From contig OZ241345.1 of the NCBI GenBank assembly GCA_965200175.1, forward strand, positions 1,860,001-1,924,000: DNA of 64,000 bases, written 5' to 3'. This DNA is from Azophilus sp026709365. Its GTDB lineage: Bacteria > Pseudomonadota > Gammaproteobacteria > Pseudomonadales > Azotimanducaceae. The notes under the pieces are model-generated. The model worked only from the letters and a program-made list of their open reading frames with translations, made no database searches and was not told where the DNA came from. This document shows positions 52,858-60,557 of the stretch, piece after piece; positions within the stretch are counted from its first letter, which is position 1; each line of letters starts with the position of its first letter. Both the position numbers and the translations under genes were made by a program.

Positions 52858-54966
52858 TCAAGCGGCGCCGATGCCCAAGTTCCGGGCGACCACGCCCCGC
52901 CCTAGGTCCTTGACCGCCTCGTAGGCCATCAACTCCGACGCCGCGGCGACGCTTTCGGAAAAGCGCTGCTTGGTGGCTAGCGATGGGGACTTCGAAAGAC
53001 GGGCGGAACTCCCAGAATCGTCAAGCATCTTAACCGCCTGCCTACGTCCCTCAGCGTACCAGCGCTCAAAGCGGTTGTCGAGCGCCCATTCCGCGGTTCT
53101 GCGGTTGCCCCACTGCGCCAACTCCTTGAAATTGCGAATTTCCCCGCTCTTGACGCGCGCCTCAATGGCGGTGCCCACGGCTTTGGGCAGTGCTGCGACC
53201 TTGACCTTGTCGAGCATTTGCCGACGGCTGACGATCTGCGGCTCTGACGCCGAGGCGGCCGGCTTGGCGGCGGCTGGCCGGGACGGTGGGGGTTGGGGAT
53301 CAACCCGCCCCCGAGCGGCCAGCAGGGCGGCGATATGGGAGCCGACAATGCGACGTGCCTGGACCTTGACGGCCGGATAGTCGAGCAGCTGCCGGGCCTC
53401 CGAGAGGTGGTTGGAAACCGCCAGCAGCAGGTCGCCCGGAGGCGTTTGCGTCAGCCGCCCCCCCACTTCGGCGCGATGGGCGCCGAGGCCTTCGGCGTAC
53501 CATTTCTGGATGCGGTTTTGCATCACCCAGTCCACGGTAATTGCGTTGGATCGCCGCGCCAGGTCGCTGATGCCGCGAATTTGCCCATCGTCGATTTCGG
53601 CGAGCAGCTTCGCCTTGAGGTCACCGGGCAGCTGGACGCCCTCCAAGGCCCGCTTGACCTCTGCCGGCGGTTTGCGGTCGGCGGGGAAATCCGGTTCCGC
53701 GGCGACCTTGGCGCCAGTGGCCGAGGCGGGTTTCGGCGAGCCGCGTTCGGCGGCATCCCTGCGGGGAGCGGCATCAAGGCTTTCCGGATCCAATCGGTCG
53801 CCGTCCGCATCCTGCGACCGCACCCAAACGGCTTGGGCGACATGCAGGTCAACCATCGCCTTGGCCTGGAACTCGGTCTCCGACCAAGGCCGCACTTCCT
53901 GGGTTTTCCGAAGGGCCTTGGAAATGCCAAGCTTCAATTCCTCCGACGGCTTCTCCGGCAGCGCCTGCTTGATGTCGATCCCCGCCTTGCTGGCGGTGTC
54001 CGCTTGGGCCCGGACGGCGTCCTTGTACCAACCATCAACGAGTTTCTCGTCCACCCACTTGGCGGCGGCCTGATTGGCGTGCAGCGCCAGCGTGTCGATG
54101 TCCTGAATCGACTCGGCCTTCACGCGGGCTTCAACCAAACGGGCGGCGCCCTTGGGTAGCTGCGCCGACGCCAGTTCGCCTAGCAAGGCTTTTTTCCGCC
54201 CCTCCGGGCTTACGTCAACATAGGTTGGGTCGTCATTGGACGGGACGCCAACTTCGGAGCGGGCCGCCTGCGTCGATGGGGGGGGCGGCGCAACGGCGGT
54301 CGGCGCGCTGGCCGATGCGGTGCCCGCTTTGCCGGCGGCGGCGTTGCGCGTTGCCAGATCAGCCAAGTTGACGGCGCGCGCGTTCAAGAAGGCATCGGTC
54401 GCCTCATCGCCAACCTGCAGGGCCTCGCCGGCGGTCAGCGCCCGCTTGCCGCCCTCCCCGGCTTGATCAATGGTGCTGCGAATCCCGTCCGCAAGCCTTG
54501 CCCGATTGCGGTCGTCCAAGTCAGCGGCAATGCCCCGCTCCTCCAAGCGTCTTTCAATGCGCGAAACCAGACCTTCGGCCAACACGCGATTCTGCTGCAA
54601 GGCCTCGGTGGACGACGCGTCGAGGTTGCCGAGCACTTCGCGAACCCGGCGAACCGACAGCGGCTTGCCCTCCATCAGGTCGGTGGTCAGCAGCGCTTCG
54701 GCCCGGCTCACTTCCCGATCGGTGTATCCGGCGTGGTTGGCTATCGCCTGCAAAAACCGGCCATGCGCGGCCTCCTGGGACGTGCGCGCCAAGGGGTCGG
54801 GTGAAATCCTCTCCTTGACCCAAGCCACCACCCGGCCCAGCCAAGTGTCGCCGCTGACCTTGACGCGGTCCGACTCGGCGTCCAGCAGCAGCGTGCCGCG
54901 ATCCACGCTGGAGGCGACGTCACGATAGTCCTGAATGCTCGTTAGGTTGGATACGGCTTCGCCCAC
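52858..54966 (-). CDS. Three-repeat T3SS-linked protein, candidate effector
   Basis: 702 residues from GTG 54966, chosen because GGAGG lies 8 nt upstream. Three diverged internal repeats of about 115-120 residues are visible: residues 257-379, 436-548 and 581-696. Each carries LP...., an EARVK/LAEID helix, G-x-I-x-x-x-x-x-LA, and the most striking shared piece W-x-x-x-x-x-x-x-x-W-Y-x-x-(G/A) (KWVDEKLVDGWYKDA; DWVMQNRIQKWYAEG; EWALDNRFERWYAEG). Repeats are separated by Pro/Ala-rich linkers. The first 250 residues are unique. No known enzymatic domain. First gene of the leftward arm. Confidence 0.65.
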   Translation of the reverse strand: MGEAVSNLTSIQDYRDVASSVDRGTLLLDAESDRVKVSGDTWLGRVVAWVKERISPDPLARTSQEAAHGRFLQAIANHAGYTDREVSRAEALLTTDLMEGKPLSVRRVREVLGNLDASSTEALQQNRVLAEGLVSRIERRLEERGIAADLDDRNRARLADGIRSTIDQAGEGGKRALTAGEALQVGDEATDAFLNARAVNLADLATRNAAAGKAGTASASAPTAVAPPPPSTQAARSEVGVPSNDDPTYVDVSPEGRKKALLGELASAQLPKGAARLVEARVKAESIQDIDTLALHANQAAAKWVDEKLVDGWYKDAVRAQADTASKAGIDIKQALPEKPSEELKLGISKALRKTQEVRPWSETEFQAKAMVDLHVAQAVWVRSQDADGDRLDPESLDAAPRRDAAERGSPKPASATGAKVAAEPDFPADRKPPAEVKRALEGVQLPGDLKAKLLAEIDDGQIRGISDLARRSNAITVDWVMQNRIQKWYAEGLGAHRAEVGGRLTQTPPGDLLLAVSNHLSEARQLLDYPAVKVQARRIVGSHIAALLAARGRVDPQPPPSRPAAAKPAASASEPQIVSRRQMLDKVKVAALPKAVGTAIEARVKSGEIRNFKELAQWGNRRTAEWALDNRFERWYAEGRRQAVKMLDDSGSSARLSKSPSLATKQRFSESVAAASELMAYEAVKDLGRGVVARNLGIGAA

Positions 54967-55169
54967 GTCAAAACCTCCAGTGCGTTGGAATGTGCGAATG
55001 CTAGCGGAAAGAGCGGCCACTCGTCGAATCGACTTGCCGCGCGCACCCAATTTACTTCGATCCCGCCTCCGATTCCAAGGCGAACGGGGCCGCGACGGCA
55101 ACCCATGCCAGCCAAGCGGACATGGACAAGCCGCTTGTCCGCCATCAGGCGGATCGCTTAAGGAGCGGT

Positions 55170-55727
55170 CTAGCCAGACGGCTCAATGCGGGGCACGTTC
55201 AAACTGTCAAGATGGGCGATGAGGTCCGCTCCAGCGGTTCCTGGATTGACCGTTCGGTCAACGAGTACGACGACCCCCGCCGGGTCGATGACAAAGGTCC
55301 AGCGGTTTGCCAAGCCTTTCGAGTTCAGAACGCCGTACACCTCGGACACCGACCGTTCGGCATCGGACAAAATCGGGGCCTTGGCTCCGATCTGTTCGGA
55401 GAAGGCGGTATTCGTTTTCAGCGAGTCCACGCTCAACATCAGCAAAACGGCATCGTACTTGCCGATTTCCTCAGCACTGTCACGCAGCGCCTTGCATTGC
55501 AGGGATCAGCGGCCGACGAAAGCCCTTGGGAAGAAGCTGAGCACAACATGGCGACCGCGATAGTCCGTCAACCGATGCATTTGGCCGTCGCTGCCCGGCA
55601 GCTCGAAGTCGGGCGCCAGGTAACCCATATCCGCCGCGAACAAGTTGGCGCCGGAGAGCGCCACAATGGACGTAAACAGACACAAAAGGACGGCTTTGAG
55701 ACGCTTAAACGGTGGTTTAGTTCTCAC
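55170..55727 (-). CDS. Candidate selenocysteine peroxiredoxin (periplasmic)
   Basis: From GTG 55727 (GAGGAG 7 nt upstream) the frame encodes a signal peptide (LKAVLLCLFTSIVALSG), a thioredoxin-fold start LAPDFELPGSDGQMH, VVLSFFPRAFVGR, then UGA at codon 74 and continues without shift through SLQCKALRDSAEEIGKYDAVL to the far end at 55170 (TFVIDPAGVVVLVDR). In PxxxTxxC peroxiredoxins (P67...position 74) the UGA falls exactly on the peroxidatic Cys, with another Cys at +4 (Cys78). A SECIS-like hairpin follows. Total 185 residues. A nonsense-mutated Cys-Prx is the alternative. No sel genes are in the window. Confidence 0.7.
55474..55490 (-). promoter_or_regulatory. Bacterial SECIS-like hairpin
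   Basis: On the transcript, 15 nt after the UGA (55506-55508), GCGCUG (55485-55490) pairs with CAGUGC (55474-55479) around the loop CGUGA, a 6-bp stem extendable to 7 with a G-U pair. The loop starts 21 nt after the UGA and its second base is G, within the described bacterial SECIS rules (loop 16-37 nt away, G among the first two loop bases). Confidence 0.5.
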
Positions 55728-55795
55728 GAGCAGACTCCTCTGTCAGTTCAATTGACGATATTGTGGCAGATTGCAGCCTATTGTCTAGTACCTGC

Positions 55796-56085
55796 GCCTC
55801 TCGCCCAGGGGGCGAGAGGCGGTTGGAGTTTCGCTGCGCGAAACTCCGCTGCCGTTGCGCGGGTCGGATTCGAAGTGTTTCTGAACCCCGATGCCTGCGC
55901 GCCCGCAAGGTGGGCGCGTTGGAGTTTCGCTGCGCGAAACTCCGCGTTCATGGCTTAGGTCGGATTCCGATATGTTTCTTAAGCCTGCGCACCCGTGGAG
56001 CGGGCGCGTTGGAGTTTTGCAGCGCGAAACTCCGCTGCCGTTGCGCGGGTCGGATTCGAAGTGCTTCTGAGCCCCAAGCCGGCGG
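55796..56085. repeat. Composite hairpin repeat array (site 5, three units)
   Basis: A GCCTCTCGCCC-AGG-GGGCGAGAGGC hairpin, then three tandem units of about 90 bp, each with GGAGTTTCGC/T-GCGAAACTCC (55825-55847, 55921-55943, 56011-56033) and a spacer such as GGTCGGATTCGAAGTGTTTC. It fills the gap between the peroxiredoxin start and the DUF4189-SUMF1 gene. Confidence 0.85.
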
Positions 56086-56098
56086 GAAACGTTCCGGC

Positions 56099-57262
56099 TC
56101 ACGGCGGGAGCGCCCGGGCCACGCGGAATCCGGCGATGAAGTACCTCGCGTCCGGGGCGTAACGGAATCGATAGGCGGAGCGAAGGTACTTCGGGGAGCT
56201 GATCCAAGAGCCGCCGCGCAGCACGTGTACGGGTTCGGCATCATCTTCCTGGCCAACGACGGCGCTGCCGTCCTCGGGGGCGCGGTCGTACCCAAGCCGA
56301 TACACGTCCTGCACCCACTCCCAAACGTTGCCGTGCATGTCGCGCAGGCCCCACGCGTTAGGCTCGAACGAACCCACGGGGGCCGAGTACCTCCGTTCGT
56401 TCCAAGCCAAGCCGCAGCCGCCGCAGTTGGCCCGATTCTCGCCAATCTCGTCGCCCCAGGAATACTTGGTGGTCGAGCCGGCCCGGGCCGCGTACTCCCA
56501 TTCCGACTCGGTTGGCAGGCGATACTGGGCTCCGGTCTGCGCCGACAGCCAAGTCACGTAATTCTGGGCGTCGCGCCAACTCACGTTGACAACGGGCTGG
56601 TCGCCCCGGCCCCAACCCTCGTCCAAGGGCCAGTAGCCGTCGCAGCCGCCGCCCGACGCGCAGGCATCCCACTGCGCAAAGGTCACCTCCGTCACCGACA
56701 GCGCAAACGGCTGGGCGAAGCGGACCTCGCGCACCGGCAGCTCGTCGTTGCCGCAGGCTTCGTCGGCGGACAGGCAGCCCATGCGGAAGGAACCCGCCGG
56801 AACCTCCACCATGCGCGGACAGACAGGGCAGTCCTGGAAAGTGCCGGCGTCGGCGTCGGCGTCGCCAGCCGCCAAAGCATCATTCGCCGCATCCGCAATG
56901 CGCAAGCCGTCCCCGCTCGCCCTACCGGAGCCGCTGAAGCCGATTGAGCCGCCGTCGGGCTTGGCGATGCAGACGTTGCGAAAACTGCCCACTTGGCCGC
57001 AATTGCTGCCGCCGCCGTTCCAGCACTCGGCTATGGCCCGCGCCCTCGCCGTCTCCGGGTTCGCAAAACTCCAAGTCAAGCCCCAGCTTTGGGTGCCATC
57101 GGCGTTGTCGCTGAAGGCGATGACGGCATGGCATAGGCCGTCGGTCGCACTGGCCACCGGCGCCGTCCAAAGGACCAAGACGAACACGGCAAGCGCAACT
57201 TGGGCCGCGGAAAGCGAGCGCTTGACGGCGTCGGCCGCCAGCTCGGTCGGTGCGGGATTCAT
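56099..57262 (-). CDS. DUF4189 plus SUMF1/FGE-like secreted protein
   Basis: 387 residues. A signal sequence (AAQVALAVFVLVLWTAPVASA) precedes a DUF4189-like unit (CHAVIAFSDNADGTQSWGLT...ARARAIAECWNGGGSNCGQV), then a formylglycine-generating-enzyme (SUMF1) domain: VEVPAGSFRMGC, PVREVRFAQPFALSVTEVTFAQW, PVVNVSWRDAQNYVTWLS, RLPTESEWEYAARAG, NVWEWVQD and HVLRGGSW. The two catalytic Cys of true FGE are not evident, so this is probably a non-catalytic SUMF1-fold protein, e.g. ligand-binding. It is divergent from the T3SS right arm by ~570 bp; the stretch 57263-57413 shows no gene. Confidence 0.85.
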   Translation of the reverse strand: MNPAPTELAADAVKRSLSAAQVALAVFVLVLWTAPVASATDGLCHAVIAFSDNADGTQSWGLTWSFANPETARARAIAECWNGGGSNCGQVGSFRNVCIAKPDGGSIGFSGSGRASGDGLRIADAANDALAAGDADADAGTFQDCPVCPRMVEVPAGSFRMGCLSADEACGNDELPVREVRFAQPFALSVTEVTFAQWDACASGGGCDGYWPLDEGWGRGDQPVVNVSWRDAQNYVTWLSAQTGAQYRLPTESEWEYAARAGSTTKYSWGDEIGENRANCGGCGLAWNERRYSAPVGSFEPNAWGLRDMHGNVWEWVQDVYRLGYDRAPEDGSAVVGQEDDAEPVHVLRGGSWISSPKYLRSAYRFRYAPDARYFIAGFRVARALPP

Positions 57263-57413
57263 AAACGACTAAATCTACTGCTCATGGAGGCACTGCGAAT
57301 GATGGCCACCGGCCGCGGTCACGCCTTCCCCGTCCTACCGAAACCCTGTTCATCACTGAATTAGTCGGATTATGCGACATTTGCCTGCGGGATGCACGGC
57401 TAGCCATCCGCCA

Positions 57414-57614
57414 GTATTGGCTCAGTTTGACTCAGGTCATCGTGATTCGGTCGAGGGCGGGACGCCCGCTCCGGGGCACCTCGCCTCGCTCCGGGGATCC
57501 CGCCTGAAGCGGGCATTTCGCCCCGGAGATAAGGGCGTCCCGCCCTCGCAGTGGTCGCAGTGGCGCTCTTCGTAGCGCCGCTCAAGCCCAGCCAAAGTCA
57601 AACTGAGCCACGAC
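57414..57614. mobile_element. Fold-back/MITE-like element, copy 2
   Basis: 201 bp with imperfect inverted termini GTATTGGCTCAGTTTGACT and GTCGTGGCTCAGTTTGACT (right end read in reverse). Inside it a 15-bp perfect inverted pair, GAGGGCGGGACGCCC / GGGCGTCCCGCCCTC, supports a long hairpin. Clearly related to the copy at 38861-39036, with an insertion in the middle. It lies between the SUMF1 gene and the right T3SS arm. Confidence 0.75.
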
Positions 57615-57828
57615 CTGTCCGCCCCAACGAAGCCCCCAAAATGCGGCCGAGTTTGAGCGGCCGCATCGAGTGATGCGTCGCGGAAAGCGCGAAGGCAGCG
57701 CCGGTAAATCGGCTCTGCCCAGAGCGGCCTTTAGGCAACGGTTGCCGCCATGGCGCGACGCGAGTTGTGATAGCATCCGGCTGCGCGGTTGAAACGGCCA
57801 ACCAACGAGTTCAGTGAGGAGACGCAAA

Positions 57829-59370
57829 GTGCTCAATACGGGCGAATTACCCAACTTGGATTCAACTCCCGCGACCAGCAGCGCACGACCCGCCGCAAGC
57901 CCAACCGAGACGTCCGCGGCGTCCACGCAACTGTTCCAGGAGGCGCTTGGGCAGGGCAGCAACGAGTCGGAAGCGCATTCCGCAAAGACCCGGCAGGCCA
58001 TCGACAACGCGCTGCAAAAGATGGAATCGCCCAAGGAGGGCCCGAACGCCGAGCGCGGCGGAACCGGATCAAGCAGCGCACCCGCCGGCAACGAATCCCC
58101 TGCCGTCAAAAGCCCGCAAGCCAATGCCTCTGAGCAGGCCACCCGCATGCCTCCGGCCATGGACAGCCAAGCCGAGGTTCGCGCCCAGACCCTGCCCGCG
58201 GGCCAGCAGGCCCCGGAGGCGAGGCCCGAAGCCCGAACCCAGACCCTGCCCGCGGGCCAGCAGGCCACGGAGGCGCGGCCCGAAGCCCGAACCCAGACAC
58301 TCCCCGCGGGCCAGCAGGCCACGGAGGCGAGGCCCGAAGCCCGAACCCAGACCCTGCCCGCGGGCCAGCAGGCCGCGGAGGCGCGGCCCGAAGCCCGAAC
58401 CCAGACACTCCCCGCGGGCCAGCAGGCCGCGGAGGCGAGGCCCGAAGCCCGTACCCAGACCCTGCCCGCGGGCCAGCAGGCCGCGGAGGCGCGGCCCGAA
58501 GCCCGAACCCAGACGCTGCCCGCGGGCCAGCAGGCCGCGGAGGCGCGGCCCGAAGCCCGAACCCAGACCCTGCCCGCGGGCCAGCAGGCCGCGGAAGCGC
58601 GGCCCGAAGCCGGCACCCGGACAATGCCCGCTGGCCAGCAGGCCCCGGAGGCGAGGCCCGAAGCCCGAACCCAGACGCTGCCCGCGGGCCAGCAGGCCGC
58701 GGAGGCGAGGCCCGAAGCCCGAACCCAGACACTCCCCGCGGGCCAGCAGGCCGCGGAAGCGCGGTCCGAAGCCGGCACCCGGACAATGCCCGCTGGCCAA
58801 CAGACCGCGGACGCACGGCCTGATGTGCGGATGGCGGATGCCCGGCAGACCGATCCGGGCGGCCGCTTGATGGGAACCCAAGACGAGGGCGCCGACCCGG
58901 CCATCCGACAAACCGCTGAACCCAACATCTCCGGCATGACCAACGTCGGCGTGGAAGCGGCCCAGCCGAACAAGCCCGCGAACGTCCACGCAGCCGGTCA
59001 AGAGCCGCGCGCCGAGATCTCGGAAGCGGCTCGGCAAATCGCCGATCGAATCTTGGTGTCCAGTCCGAGCGGCTCCTCGGACGGCGAGGTGCGCATCCAG
59101 CTCAAGCAGACGGTCCTCGAAGGCAGCGACGTTCGGATCTTTCGCGAACACGGCGAATTGAAGATCGTGATCGTCGCGCAAAACGAATTCGTGCAGCGCT
59201 TCGTTTCCGAAAACCAAGCGCACATGCTGCGGGAGCTGGGCGGGCGGCTCACCGACGAGCGGATTCAGCTTGCGGTCGAGCAGCCCCAGCGGGGCAGGGA
59301 ATCCGAACAGCAAGGCAATGAGGGGCGGTCTCGGCAACAGTACGTTAACCCGGACGAGCAGGAGGACTGA
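57829..59370 (+). CDS. SctP-like needle-length ruler with 18-aa repeats
   Basis: 513 residues from GTG 57829 (GAGGAG 5-7 nt upstream; a GTG at 57814 is an alternative). After a polar N-terminus come 12 tandem repeats of about 18 residues, consensus EARPEARTQTLPAGQQA (residues 115-328), then a Pro/Ala linker and a C-terminal domain (RIQLKQTVLEGSDVRIFREHGELKIVIVAQN, MLRELGGRLTDERIQLAV) that resembles the T3S4 / HpaP domain of SctP. The gene lies directly before SctQ, R and S, the normal place of the ruler that measures needle or pilus length. High repeat content explains the lack of a global match. Confidence 0.7.
   Translation: MLNTGELPNLDSTPATSSARPAASPTETSAASTQLFQEALGQGSNESEAHSAKTRQAIDNALQKMESPKEGPNAERGGTGSSSAPAGNESPAVKSPQANASEQATRMPPAMDSQAEVRAQTLPAGQQAPEARPEARTQTLPAGQQATEARPEARTQTLPAGQQATEARPEARTQTLPAGQQAAEARPEARTQTLPAGQQAAEARPEARTQTLPAGQQAAEARPEARTQTLPAGQQAAEARPEARTQTLPAGQQAAEARPEAGTRTMPAGQQAPEARPEARTQTLPAGQQAAEARPEARTQTLPAGQQAAEARSEAGTRTMPAGQQTADARPDVRMADARQTDPGGRLMGTQDEGADPAIRQTAEPNISGMTNVGVEAAQPNKPANVHAAGQEPRAEISEAARQIADRILVSSPSGSSDGEVRIQLKQTVLEGSDVRIFREHGELKIVIVAQNEFVQRFVSENQAHMLRELGGRLTDERIQLAVEQPQRGRESEQQGNEGRSRQQYVNPDEQED
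58171..58812. repeat. Tandem 54-bp coding repeat
   Basis: About 12 near-identical 54-bp units inside the SctP-like gene, each ending in CCCGCGGGCCAGCAGGCC. Variants (AGCCGGCACCCGGACAATG) at units 9 and 12 are shared, pointing to copy-number change by slippage or unequal recombination. All units keep the frame. Confidence 0.95.
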
Positions 59371-59405
59371 ACGGGTGGCCCCACGCCCAGCCTCAGTGAC
59401 TTGCG

Positions 59406-60200
59406 ATGGAACAAGCGGCGCGCCCAAACGACTGGCAAAGGGTAGCCTATCTGCGGCTCAGCGACGGCTTCGTGGCCGCAGCCAAACTGCTGTCAAGAAT
59501 CACGGAGCCCGTCGCCCTTGGCGCCGAGCCGCCGTGCTGGTCGGTGCTGCCCACCGCCGCGGACGCAACGGCGCCCATTCAGCTTGCCGTGGAGTTCCAT
59601 TTCGGCGGCGAACCGCTGCGGGCGCACTTGAATGCCGGCGCCCTGCAGCTGGCCCTCGGGGGCCTTGTCTCCACAGAGACCTTTGCGAAGCTCGACCAAC
59701 GGCTGCAACTGGCCCTTCTGGCAACAACGCTGAGGCAGCCGTTGGAGGCCATCGGCAATCGGTTCGGCGTGACGGTCCAACTAAGCCAAGTCCTCGATCC
59801 CCCGCCCGGCCCGCAGCCCGGCGCTCCGGCAAATTGCTGGGCCTTCGAGGTTTACGACCCCAAGCAGCAGGCTGCCTGCAAACTGCTGGTAGAGTTCCTC
59901 GGCCAATTGCCGAACCCGGCGCAGGCGGCACTGGCCTCGGCAGCGGCGCGCCGGCGCAGCTTGGATCAGGTTCCAGTAAGCGCCAGCCTCGAACTCGGAC
60001 GCACTGCCCTACCGTTGGCGGAGTGCCGCGGACTGGAGCCCGGGGATGTGATCATGCTGGATGAATGCTACTTGGCCGACAATCGCCTGCGCGTCAATGT
60101 TGGTGACGCCTTGAGTTGGCAGGGATGCGTGGCGCGCCCCGATCCGGCCGTTGCGGCGCCCATCGCCCAACAGCAGACTGCCGCGGAAGCCAGTCCGTGA
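59406..60200 (+). CDS. sctQ: SctQ-A: N-terminal C-ring subunit
   Basis: 264 residues from ATG 59406. The C-terminal half (LGRTALPLAECRGLEPGDVIMLDECYLADNRLRVNVGD) is a SpoA/SPOA domain: strand-turn-strand with the GD-V-I-x-L motif, as in YscQ/FliM-FliN. Together with the next small gene this makes a split SctQ, like HrcQA/HrcQB of Pseudomonas syringae. SctQ forms the cytoplasmic sorting platform. The order SctP-SctQ-SctR-SctS is that of most T3SS operons. Gene 35 bp downstream of the ruler gene. Confidence 0.8.
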   Translation: MEQAARPNDWQRVAYLRLSDGFVAAAKLLSRITEPVALGAEPPCWSVLPTAADATAPIQLAVEFHFGGEPLRAHLNAGALQLALGGLVSTETFAKLDQRLQLALLATTLRQPLEAIGNRFGVTVQLSQVLDPPPGPQPGAPANCWAFEVYDPKQQAACKLLVEFLGQLPNPAQAALASAAARRRSLDQVPVSASLELGRTALPLAECRGLEPGDVIMLDECYLADNRLRVNVGDALSWQGCVARPDPAVAAPIAQQQTAAEASP

Positions 60201-60490
60201 ATGCCGAAGCGCCGCCGAGCGAGCCAACGACGCAGGACAACGCGCCCATGGAGGAAGAAGCCCCTCCGGGCACGGAAGTTGAGAACCTGCCCGTGAATCT
60301 GGTCTTCGTGGCCGGCGAGCTGCAGGTGCCGTTCGGCGAACTGCGCGCCCACGGCCCCGGATTTGTGTACGAGCTTGAGGGCGCCGTGAGCAGCCAAGTG
60401 GAGATACGCGCCAACGGACGGGCCATCGGCGTTGGCGAACTAGTGGAGCTGGAGGGACGATTCGGCGTGCGCATTCTGGAGTGCCGATGA
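60197..60490 (+). CDS. sctQ: SctQ-B: C-terminal SpoA domain (split SctQ)
   Basis: 97 residues from GTG 60197, overlapping the SctQ-A stop (GTGA). The core LPVNLVFVAGELQVPFGELRAHGPGFVYELEG and VEIRANGRAIGVGELVELEGRFGVRILEC is a complete SpoA domain, the FliN-like partner that dimerises on SctQ-A. Preceded by an acidic Pro-rich linker. The overlap and the split gene recall Hrc1-type systems, although the family cannot be fixed from this alone. Confidence 0.82.
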   Translation: MNAEAPPSEPTTQDNAPMEEEAPPGTEVENLPVNLVFVAGELQVPFGELRAHGPGFVYELEGAVSSQVEIRANGRAIGVGELVELEGRFGVRILECR

Positions 60491-60557
60491 GCTTGACGCT
60501 CCGGCCCTGAACCGAGCCGGCCATCCCTCCAAAACACGCCGCTACAGACGCAACGAC

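Noticed and set aside
58171..58812. Tandem repeats considered as a CRISPR array
   Set aside because: Units are contiguous, without spacers, in frame with a protein, and no cas genes are present.
58069..59427. Long open frames on the minus strand across the 54-bp repeats, up to 452 codons
   Set aside because: The repeat keeps all frames open; products are Gly/Arg/Leu repeats with no domain. The plus-strand frame has the start, ribosome site and T3S4-like C-terminus.
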